Positions 55,749 through 64,000 of a stretch of DNA of 64,000 bases are shown in pieces. This DNA comes from Armigeres subalbatus (taxonomy: Eukaryota; Arthropoda; Insecta; Diptera; Culicidae), in NCBI RefSeq assembly GCF_024139115.2, contig NC_085139.1, forward strand, positions 251,444,067-251,508,066, given 5' to 3'. The position numbers were made by a program, and so were the translations under genes. Each line of letters starts with the position of its first letter. Positions within the stretch are counted from its first letter, which is position 1. The notes below the pieces were generated by a model that did no database searches, was not told the DNA's origin, and was given only the letters and a program-made list of their open reading frames with translations.

Positions 55749-56036
55749 AGTTATGCTTCGTTCACAACGAATGGCATAAAAAATAAATTTATTATCGATT
55801 TAATCTTAAGTCAAACATATCACACTTAGAACTAACTCACTTTTTGCGTTTCACTTGCTTTTATAATATAAAATTGCTGCAACTGCGAATTCCTGGGTGG
55901 CATGACTCTGGCTTGACATCGTTACTATGGCGGGTGAATATTGCGAACCTCATCGGTTTCGTCTTCGCGCGTGTAACAGGCTGGATGGATGTTGGCGTTG
56001 TTGCTATGGGCCTAGGTGGCGGGGACCAACATAACG
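55749..56036 (-). repeat. 3' LTR of the errantivirus-like element
   Basis: 288 bp, starting AGTTATG and ending CATAACG on the plus strand. Compared with the other LTR I find a single T/C difference (near 55827). It directly follows the env stop and the purine tract. Confidence 0.92.
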
Positions 56037-56046
56037 TCTCCCTCTT
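56037..56046 (-). promoter_or_regulatory. Polypurine tract
   Basis: On the minus strand AAGAGGGAG lies between the env stop codon and the 3' LTR. By analogy with gypsy elements it primes plus-strand DNA synthesis. The env stop TAA overlaps its start. Confidence 0.7.
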
Positions 56047-57667
56047 AGTGTCGAGCGTCCTCGGTTGACCTATTTGATCCTTTCGTAAGGACGAATCTGG
56101 GTTCTGGAATGATCGATTTTGCCAGAAAGGTGACTTCATCTGTCGGGGGGTTGATTGGTGTTATTTTCTGACTGCTTTCCAATGGGCTGGTTTTGCTTTT
56201 CCTGTCGGAGATCTGTAAGGTGACTATGTTTTCCTTCTGGTTTTGATGAGGCTGGTTATTAACCTTGGTTTTGTATCTATGAATACAGAAAATGATTAGT
56301 GGTAAAAGGATGATGGAGGCAATTGCTGTTCCACCAAGTGTCTGGGAGCTGATCATATGTAGTCTTAGTCGTTGAATTTCTTGTAAGTTATTGAAGTTTA
56401 ACTGCTGTATTTCTTCAATGTCTACTTTCTGTTTGATGACTTCGATCTCCTTACCGAAGATGGGTGTGAGATACTCATGTTGGTTTATCATGTTCATATG
56501 GCTTTTGAACGTGAGATTCTGCACCGTGACTGTACAATTACCTGTTTCAATAACAGTAGGTACCGAGATAATTCGTGATGCTCCACATGAATCGAATACG
56601 TGTATTGCTTTATAGGTGTCGACAAGAATGGTTCCAGTGTTGACCTCTTTGATAATTGGTTCATCTGGTTGTTTACTCATTGGACATTTAGCTTTCTGGT
56701 TGGTTAGGATGTTGAAGATACACTCATCATTGACCGGAATGTTATTGTTGCAAATGAAGCACCTCTCTTTCTGTTCATAAAATGTTCGTTGGTGGTTAGC
56801 CACATAGCGGATACTTGTGTTGATTCTAGTTCCGTTTACGTTGACGGGTTCTAGTTGCATCAAGCCATACTCTCTCGATTCGACGATTGGAAGTTTTACA
56901 ATTATAATAACATGATTGTTTTGCAAAGATACAATGGATTGCACAAACTTATAAATTTCATCCTCAAATTTTACAGTTATCTGTTGTTCTACGAGAAAAT
57001 TCCAAATATAATCTTTTTCATCTGTGCTGAGAATATTTTTGTTTAGGTGATTTGATTTAGAGAAGGCAATCTGTTCTTCAAGGTCTTCTAAGGTTTTTAT
57101 CAGAATGTCTATGTTCAGAATTAGGTTTATGAACTCGAGGTCTTTTCTAAATTCAATATTTTGAAGCTGTATTTGCTCTTTGATTAATCTGAGGGTTTTC
57201 GAAACTTTGTTAATGGTTGATTGTAAAAGATTATTAATCTTGACTTGTTTTATTTGGTTATCTAGAATTTTGTTGCTATTTCCTTCCATGGTTTCTAAGT
57301 TTTGATTAATAAGATCTAAATCTTCCTGGTCGGGGTTTCCTGCTATAAATTTTATAACTTTTCCTAATGCGTTGACAAGCCCTCTCTTAGATCGTTTTGG
57401 ATAAAATCCTGCCAGTTTTCCGTAAGCTTTCCTAATTTTAAATTGTAAAGTTTGTTCTAAGTGATCGGTTATGTTTAAAGTATTTGCTAAGCTTTCTATA
57501 TAGTGGATATTTTGTCTTATTTCCTCTAGATTTACTTTATGCATAAGGCGTTCGTACCCTGTTTTAATCCGAACCGTGTCCAATTTCATAGTCAAGAGTC
57601 CATTTTTTGTAGATACGTCATGGTAAACTGTCGCCGAAATCAGGTGTATGAGTCTGAAACAAATCAA
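56045..57667 (-). CDS. env: Errantivirus envelope (Env) protein, intact 540-aa frame
   Basis: A single open frame of 540 codons downstream of pol. It has a hydrophobic N-terminal stretch (possible short signal), a basic furin-like cleavage site (PKRSKR) followed by GLVNALGKVIKFIAG as a likely fusion-peptide region, a long helical ectodomain, a Cys-containing region (ERCFICNNN, VNDECIF, KCPMS), potential N-glycosylation sites, and a transmembrane helix near the C-terminus (TAIASIILLPLIIFCI) with a hydrophilic tail. The plan matches insect errantivirus Env proteins related to baculovirus F proteins (family knowledge). In relatives env is read from a spliced RNA, so the true start could join a short upstream leader. 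It is the only undamaged gene of the element. Confidence 0.88.
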   Translation of the reverse strand: MICFRLIHLISATVYHDVSTKNGLLTMKLDTVRIKTGYERLMHKVNLEEIRQNIHYIESLANTLNITDHLEQTLQFKIRKAYGKLAGFYPKRSKRGLVNALGKVIKFIAGNPDQEDLDLINQNLETMEGNSNKILDNQIKQVKINNLLQSTINKVSKTLRLIKEQIQLQNIEFRKDLEFINLILNIDILIKTLEDLEEQIAFSKSNHLNKNILSTDEKDYIWNFLVEQQITVKFEDEIYKFVQSIVSLQNNHVIIIVKLPIVESREYGLMQLEPVNVNGTRINTSIRYVANHQRTFYEQKERCFICNNNIPVNDECIFNILTNQKAKCPMSKQPDEPIIKEVNTGTILVDTYKAIHVFDSCGASRIISVPTVIETGNCTVTVQNLTFKSHMNMINQHEYLTPIFGKEIEVIKQKVDIEEIQQLNFNNLQEIQRLRLHMISSQTLGGTAIASIILLPLIIFCIHRYKTKVNNQPHQNQKENIVTLQISDRKSKTSPLESSQKITPINPPTDEVTFLAKSIIPEPRFVLTKGSNRSTEDARH

Positions 57668-57671
57668 AAGT

Positions 57672-60600
57672 TTATTTTTTAATTCTGTTCTTGTGTATTT
57701 TTACGCCGTGTGAATCTTTAAAGGTCATCTCGTTGTTTTCCCTAATCTTGGAAATTTTGAATGGATCTTTATCCTTGGTGATTCTCTGATTGATTTTCAC
57801 ATAAACGTTTTCTCCTGGTTTTAACTCTTTTGGCGGGCTTTTTGATTTATTTTCATTTTCTACCTGTTTCCTACGCTTTTCTATCTGAACTTTAATGGCT
57901 GACTGAATTTTATTGTAATTTTCCAAAATCTCCTCTGTATTTATTTTATTACGGTGGTTGAAAACAATATTTCTAGGTTTGAATCCAGTTGCTGAATGAA
58001 TTGTGTCGTTGTAAATGTCTACTAAAACGTTAATTTTGTCATAAAACTCAAGATCTCTATATTTTGCGTTTAGGGTTCTGTAAAGCTCAATCAACGTCGA
58101 ATGGAATCTTTCGACGATCCCGTTTGAATTGCTTGAACTAGCATGGTGAATTTCAATATCTAAATCTTGCATGAATCCGATAAATTCGATCGATGTCAGG
58201 GCCGGTTCCTGATCGCAAGTTATAGTTTCGGGTCTGCCAAATATTCTAATGTGCTCCGTGATGGCTCTTTTAAGATCTATGATTGTTCTTGTTTCAAGAG
58301 CGATTACGTTTGCGAATTTGGAAAATGCATCAACGATCGTTAACATTTTCTTCCCGTTCATGAAGAAGATGTCAACGTGTATATTTTCAAAAGGTTTTCC
58401 TGAAGGGTTGGTTTTTTTGGATCAATTTAGGCGGTTTTCTGTCGTATTTGCTTTTCTTGCAAATAGGACAGTTACCTATGAAAATTTTGACTTTCTTGTC
58501 AATTTCTGGGAAAAAGTAGTCCGAAAGTATTTGGGCCTTGTTTTCTTTCATGCCTCTGTGGGCGTATTCGTGTATTCTACGCACTATTGCATTCTGTTCC
58601 TCTGGTAACCTCACATCTTGAAGCAAAACCTGTGAAATAAAGAGCTTGAACATATTGTTATGAGATAAGTGTTTACGATAAGTTTCTTGAATTAGCTGTG
58701 TTAGTAGTAAAGGGCAATAGATACAATTCACACCATTTGGGTTCAGCTTTTCCTTGAATATTCTAAGTATGTCCTGTTCTGTGTAACTTGGTTTCGAAAT
58801 TGTAAATCGATGGAATTTTGGAAATATCTGCTCGTGTGCGTCTATGTCTATTGGAGAAATTTTGAAAATTACTTGGTTTCTAAAAGAATTTATAGGCTTT
58901 TCTGTTGTCCAAATATAGTAGTCATCACTTGTGTCGGCTGAGTGTACTGTATTCTCGTCATTTTCATTTTCGTCTTCTGCATTTTGTGTGTCCTCTTGTT
59001 CGTTGGCGTTCATTTCAAGTGTTCTAATTCTTGAGAGAGCATCTGCCACGACATTCTCTCTACCTGGCTTATAGACTATTTCAAAGTCGAATTCGCACAA
59101 GTCTAATTTCCATCTAATAATTTTCTGATTCGCGCTTGTCATTGAATAAATTAGTGGTTGGTGGTCAGTGACAAGCTTAAATCGTCTTCCATAAAGATAT
59201 GGCCGAAAGTGCTTCACAGCCCAAATTATGGCCAATAGTTCTTTTTCTGTGGTGCAATAATTTTCCTCTGATTTGTTTAGCGTCCTCGAAGCGTAAGCGA
59301 TCGGTCGATCTTTTCCTAACTGTCCTTGCGATAACACTGCTCCTACCGCGAAATCACTAGCATCTGTTGTGAGGATAAATTCCTTTGTGAAATCAGGATA
59401 CGCCAGTATTGGGTCCATTGTTAAAAGAGATTTACATTTTTCAAAGCATTTGATTTTATCATGAGTAAATTCGAAGTTTGTTTCACTTCGCAACAATTGT
59501 GTCAAAGGTTTAACCATTTTTGCGAAGTCTTTTATGAATCGGCGGTAATAACCAAGGGTTCCAAGAAATTGTTTAAGTTCTTTTGGTTGGGGCCAGTTTT
59601 TGATAACGTCTATTTTGTCGCTATTTGGCTTAACGCCATCTTTGGTTACGGTATGTCCAAGAAATTGAACCTCCCGTCTAAAAAAATAGCATTTGTCCAA
59701 TTGGATTTTTAAGCAAGCTTCTTTCAGTTTGCGAAGAACTTTGCGTAAATCTTTTACATGTTCTTCGAATAAACTTGAAAAGACTATGATGTCGTCCATG
59801 TAGACAAGACAACATACACCAATTAGATCTCTGAGAACGGCATCCATTACCCTTTGAAAAGTTGCCGGGGCGTTCTTCAGACCAAACGGCATTCTGGTGA
59901 ATTCGTATTTGCCAGAACTTACGGAGAAAGCCGTTTTCTCGATATCGTTTTCATCTAGTTGTATCTGATGGAAACCAGATACAAGATCTATTGTTGAGAA
60001 GTAAGTAGTTCTACCCAACTTGTCAAGTGTTTCCGTGATATCCGGAATAGGATATTTGTCTGAAATTGTTTTTCATTGAGTTTTCGGTAGTCTATGACAA
60101 GCCGAAATTTTTTTAATCCTGATGCATCTGCCTTTTTGGGCACAATCCATACGGGGGATGTGTAGGGCGATATGGACTCCTGAATAATCCCGTCCTTTAA
60201 CATCTTTTTTATTTGTGTTTGTACCTCGTCTTCAAAAATTTGAGGATATCGCTACGACTTTGAATGAATTGGAATATTGTCCACAGTCCTTATTTTATGT
60301 TTAATTTTATGAGTGAATGTTAATTTTTCGTTGCCTGTGTACAACATTTTTGAGCTTTCGTCAATGATTTTTTCTAATGCTGATTTTTCTAGTTTGTTTA
60401 ATGAATCGTCCAAAATATTAAATTTGTTTCTGCTACCTTGAGGTTTTTCTGTGGCAATAAATTCATCCTTATCAACATAGATCTCATGTGAATTGATTTC
60501 TATTTGTGATTTCGTATGGTTTCTTATTGCAACTATAGCGGTATTACGATCGCTATGGTAGATTCCTGGTAGAATTGAAAATTTTCCCATGTTCTTTTCA

Positions 60601-61049
60601 TTAGATATAATGAAGTCTCCCTGGTTTGCTACTTTTATTTGGATAAATTGTTCCTCCTGCTCTGTAAGGTTTATTACTTGTTTCTCCGGGAATTTTTTCT
60701 TCAGATCAAAAATTTTCCTGCCAATTCTCAATTTGTTCTTCCCAATATCTAAGTGAGATTTGAGGTCTCTAAGAGTCTCATAACCTACTAGCCCATCGAA
60801 AAAATTGTGGAATTTGAAAATATAAAATTTCAGTTTTTTCTTAATCTCGAAAAGATCAAATGATACTGATCTATCGATTTCATGTGTGCCACTAATGTTT
60901 GAGACTTTAATCCCTTTTTCCGTTTTGCTGTTTTCTAAATTGACATGGTCGGGGGAAATGTAATTCTTATTTGCTCCTGTGTCAATAAGGAATTTCAATT
61001 CTCCTTTTGTCGTCATGATCGTTATGTACGGTATGAAGTTGTTATTCAT
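57672..61049 (-). pseudogene. pol: Pol polyprotein (protease, RT, RNase H, integrase), broken
   Basis: Pol begins at ATG 61047-61049, overlapping the gag stop by ATGA, in the -1 frame relative to the end of gag. Domains in order: aspartic protease (FLIDTGANKNYIS), reverse transcriptase (VYMDDIIVFSS active site), RNase H (TTDASDFAVGAVLSQ), integrase zinc finger (H-x3-H ... CPICKK) and integrase catalytic core (IVDAFSKF, CDQEPALT, GIVERFHS, a D,D,E triad). Three lesions: an in-frame TAG at 60252-60254 between protease and RT; a frameshift at a T5 run (60069-60073), losing the reading between RT motifs; and a frameshift at a T7 run (about 58412-58418) between the integrase finger and core. The frame ends at 57672 and env starts right after. 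Confidence 0.9.
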
Positions 61050-62167
61050 TTCTTTGGTGCGTTTCCTTCGACTATTTGAAAATTTAGTTCGTCGTCAATA
61101 AAATATTCGTCATCGTCGGATTGCAATATTGAAGTGTCTACTTTATTTTCCAAGGGTTCTTGTTTCAATTCTTCGTCCGTCGTCTGGTTATTGTTTATTT
61201 GTTGTCTGGATTGGGCCGTTCGCATTGAAACGTCTCCGTCGTTAATTTGTTTCTGAAATTTGAACCTTTCTGAAAAATTTTGAATATTTTTGTGATTTGG
61301 TGGGTTTTGTGGTGGCGTTGGTTTCCTCTCGTATTGTTGTACGTGCTTATTGTCGTTCTTAAAAGTGTTCGGTTTTGTATTTTTGACGTCCATTGTCTGT
61401 CTATTTAGTTTTTGCCTGAACGCGGCGTTCGAGTATTGCATTGTGATAGCGTATGCGTCCTCTAAAGATTGGGGCCTGTAACTCCTTACGTGCATAGATA
61501 GTTCGTCATTTAACCCATCAATAAATCGCGTTAGTGACATAAGACTAATTAAACTGTTAATGGCCTTCGTGGACGTCTTGTAATCGTCCATTAAGGCTGC
61601 TGTTGCCTTTAATCGCTGTATCTATTTTCTTAAGTTGGTTGTAATACTCGGCTAGCGTTTTCCTACCCTGGCTAACATAAAATAACGATTGTATATGAGA
61701 CGTAAGGTCTCGTCGGTCTCCGTAGGAGTTTAAAATAACATCTTTAATCTGATCCCAGTCGTTGGGATTTCCTGCAGCGATCAATATTTCCTTAGCATCA
61801 CCGATTATTTTGCATTTTATAGCCCTAACGATCTGGCCATACATGGGGTCATTCTTGTAAGTTTTAAATAGGTCAAGGGTATTTTCCGCATCCTCTATCC
61901 AGGCGTGCGTCTCCTTCTTGTTCCCAGAAAATGTGGATAGATTCTTAATAGGGTCAGGGTCCTAAATAAAAGGAATGGGTCTTCTGACCTACTTTTCATT
62001 GCATTCATAGTGCTGATGAGTTGGTTTTGGTTATCCGTAAGTGTTTTTATATGCTGTAGAAGACTGTCGATTGTAATTTGTGGACGAGCTGGGTCTGGTT
62101 GAGCAAGTTCATCCAGATCCGGATCCACGATTGGCAATGGTTCGGGAGAAATAAAATCACGATCCAT
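61046..62167 (-). pseudogene. gag: Gag of the errantivirus-like element, two frameshifts
   Basis: Minus-strand reading from ATG 62165-62167: an N-terminal hydrophilic part, a capsid-like helical region (IVRAIKCKIIGDAKEILI, YNQLKKIDTAI, FIDGLNDELSMHVRSYRP) and a Gln/Asn-rich C-terminal part without a zinc knuckle, as in other errantivirus Gags. The reading changes frame near 61955-61975 and again near 61588-61600, both single-base shifts. By family knowledge Gag forms the capsid shell. The last part ends with TGA at 61046-61048, overlapping pol. Confidence 0.85.
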
Positions 62168-62671
62168 ATTGCCGAGATAGAAAAGAAATTTTCCTACTGT
62201 TAATTAGTGTTTTGTCTACTAACTGAGGTAATTTAACGCAAGAGATTCACTTCCTCACTGCACTCACTGTTTGTTGTAATATAACACTTGTTATTTAAAT
62301 AAAATGTTTTGTACTTACGAGAGTATGATGAACATCTCCCGGAGCCTAATCGTGTTGATGGTTTGTTTTTTTTTTTGTTGAGGTTCGGTGAGTGGGCCTT
62401 CCTTCGCTCTGTTCCACACAAACTGCTGGATATTCCCTCCGCAGCGGTCTCCCGGTAGTACAGGTGTTCGCGATGAACGATGCTCCGTCAGCTTTCGTGC
62501 GGTCACTTCGAGAAAACTGATCTTATATCCGTTAAGTCGGTTTTGAACTTACGTTCGCTTCTCCACTACACTATTTTTATATTCCCTAAAGATAGGAAGT
62601 TTTGAAACAACACTGTTCCTTCTGAACTGACACTTAGACTTTTTAGTCCTGCACTTAATTCCACACACTTT
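62168..62671 (-). other. 5' untranslated leader of the LTR element
   Basis: About 500 bp between the primer-binding site and gag. Short frames only, with a T10 run on the plus strand at about 62367. Probably holds the packaging region and, by analogy with gypsy relatives, a donor site for env splicing; I cannot single one out. Confidence 0.5.
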
Positions 62672-62685
62672 TCCGCGACTGCGCC
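62672..62685 (-). promoter_or_regulatory. Primer-binding site
   Basis: Immediately inside the 5' LTR the minus strand reads GGCGCAGTCGCGG, preceded by the terminal T of the LTR (TGGCGCAGTCG). This fits the tRNA-primed start used by gypsy/17.6-type errantiviruses, which use tRNA-Ser. Confidence 0.75.
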
Positions 62686-62973
62686 AGTTATGCTTCGTTC
62701 ACAACGAATGGCATAAAAAATAAATTTATTATCGATTTAATCTTAAGTCAAACATATCACACCTAGAACTAACTCACTTTTTGCGTTTCACTTGCTTTTA
62801 TAATATAAAATTGCTGCAACTGCGAATTCCTGGGTGGCATGACTCTGGCTTGACATCGTTACTATGGCGGGTGAATATTGCGAACCTCATCGGTTTCGTC
62901 TTCGCGCGTGTAACAGGCTGGATGGATGTTGGCGTTGTTGCTATGGGCCTAGGTGGCGGGGACCAACATAACG
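62686..62973 (-). repeat. 5' LTR of the errantivirus-like element
   Basis: 288 bp identical to the left LTR except one C/T difference (near 62764). It would contain the promoter for the element RNA. TGCC follows at 62974-62977. Confidence 0.92.
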
Positions 62974-62977
62974 TGCC

Positions 62978-63835
62978 TACATTTGAGACGCGAGTGAATG
63001 ACAAACACTCGGAGGACATAATTGGGTTGATACCGCGGCTGGGGACATCATGGAAGCCTTGGTGGATTCGGCAGACCATTTGACTCCAACTCCAGGACGA
63101 TTTGGAGATCTTAGAACAACTGATATGCCTGGATTTGATACTCCAGGGAATTCTCGGATGACCTGGAGGTGGATTAATCAGGGTTTGTTATTCTTTATTT
63201 TCGGCACTTCAGTTTTGTTCATTTCTTGTATTAAAATCTTAAAGAATTGATATGCCAAGATTTTATGCAATAAGTGTCTGTGTTTTTTTGGTGCATTGTT
63301 CATTAGTCCTATTCATGTTTTCAATGTATCAAAAATTAAACCCAGCCCAGAATCAATAAATAAATGAAATAAACCTCTTATCAAATTTTCAGCTAATTCA
63401 GATAACATTTCGAGGTGGCTTAAGTCGATTTAATGTTTTGGGCTATTTTCAATTTTAAAAAAATCTAACAAGAGATATAAACGCCAGAAATTATCGCAAT
63501 AATGTTCAACAACAGTACTACCAAATGAATCAACAAAGATTACTCAACGAAATTCTACGAAACTTAGTTCATTTTCCTGAAGAAAATCTAGCATGTTTTT
63601 TGTTATAAAGAGCCCAAGCTTGATTGTAGAGATTTGCAGTCCTGGCTCATATCAGGGACACTTCATGAATGTTTACACTTCTTTTTATAAATTAGGCCGT
63701 TACAAATATTTAATAAAAATTATGTCTACTGGTCTCTGGAACGTCAAAAGGGGATAATAAAAAATATTAAAGTGAAAAAAATAATTAAACTCCTCGGAGA
63801 ATGATTTAGAAATCCCAACAAAAATACGAAAATTT
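62978..63835. other. Right flank of the provirus, no gene seen
   Basis: GGTGGATTAATCAGGGTTT at about 63169 also follows the insert at 53030-53412 (53426-53444), so the flank belongs to the same repeat family. The rest is AT-rich without a frame. Confidence 0.45.
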
Positions 63836-63842
63836 TAATGTT

Positions 63843-63982
63843 ATACAGTGTTGACCCGATTTTGTCACTCCCCGATTTTGTCTACCCCCGATTTTGTCTA
63901 CCCCCGATTTTATCACGTTTTCGACCCGATTTTATCACGTCCCGATTTTGTCACGTTTTCGACCCGATTTTGTCACCCCAAA
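63843..63982. repeat. CCCGATTTTGTCAC minisatellite at a MITE-like end
   Basis: ACAGTGTTGACCCGATTTTG begins a row of seven CCCGATTTT(G/A)TC units with short spacers (TACC, ACGTTTTCGA). It continues to the window edge and may be the terminal part of a TIR element. Confidence 0.65.
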
Positions 63983-64000
63983 AAATTTTGTTATTCTTTT

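Larger units (their letters stand above)
55749..62973 (-). mobile_element. Ty3/gypsy errantivirus-like LTR retrotransposon (gag-pol-env)
   Basis: 7225 bp, transcribed on the minus strand. Two 288-bp LTRs (55749-56036 and 62686-62973) differ at one base in my reading. TGCC flanks both sides (55745-55748 and 62974-62977), a 4-bp target duplication. A primer-binding site GGCGCAGTCGCGG follows the 5' LTR, and a purine tract GAGGGAG precedes the 3' LTR. The order gag, pol (protease, RT, RNase H, integrase) and a third ORF for an envelope protein is that of insect errantiviruses. The copy is young by its LTRs but carries five coding lesions in gag and pol, so this copy is defective as read. Env is intact. 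Confidence 0.93.

Noticed and set aside
1..64000. CRISPR array, bacterial operon or defence system
   Set aside because: The regular 23-bp repeats have no spacers, and the introns, SINEs and LTR elements show eukaryotic nuclear DNA.

Overview
The window is animal nuclear DNA, almost certainly from a mosquito and most likely from the genus Aedes. Reasons: two insect genes with consensus GT-AG splice sites and 12-13 kb introns full of transposons; a Feilai-type tRNA SINE; an R1-clade (Waldo-like) retrotransposon in an ACAY microsatellite; and dense MITE and foldback elements. I cannot tell A. aegypti from A. albopictus.

Layout. 1-2816: non-coding, with one foldback MITE at the left. 2817-11098: an 8.3 kb satellite of a 23-bp unit, interrupted once by a SINE. 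11305-28562: a plus-strand gene for a RhoGAP15B/ARAP-like protein (1617 aa in my model; three PH-like domains, RhoGAP, RA). Exons 1-3 are compact. The last exon lies 12.2 kb downstream, across an intron holding a Penelope-like fragment, a SINE, many palindromic MITEs, an internally deleted copia element and a Jockey-clade gag relic. 28698-29928: three minus-strand exons of a four-pass membrane protein, convergent with the RhoGAP gene. A coding exon at 42919-43419 joins them in phase, so I propose one 531-aa gene with a 13 kb intron. That intron holds a 1.83 kb long-TIR element, two inverted low-complexity arrays, an internally deleted Waldo-like element, an 0.85 kb purine tract and a foldback element with a tandem core.

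43420-55530: intergenic DNA with a 1.5 kb TIR element, a Feilai SINE with a clear target duplication, and polypyrimidine tracts ending in a 6.2 kb block with an ~0.85 kb higher-order period. 55749-62973: a Ty3/gypsy errantivirus-like provirus on the minus strand with LTRs differing at one base, an intact env, and gag and pol broken at five places. 62978-64000: flanking repeats.

Only the two cellular genes look like host genes. Every other long reading frame is a transposon gene, a relic, or an artefact of stop-free repeats. The most unusual features are the 23-bp satellite open in all six frames, the polypyrimidine higher-order array, the long-TIR element at 33.0-34.8 kb, and the young provirus with env intact and gag-pol damaged.
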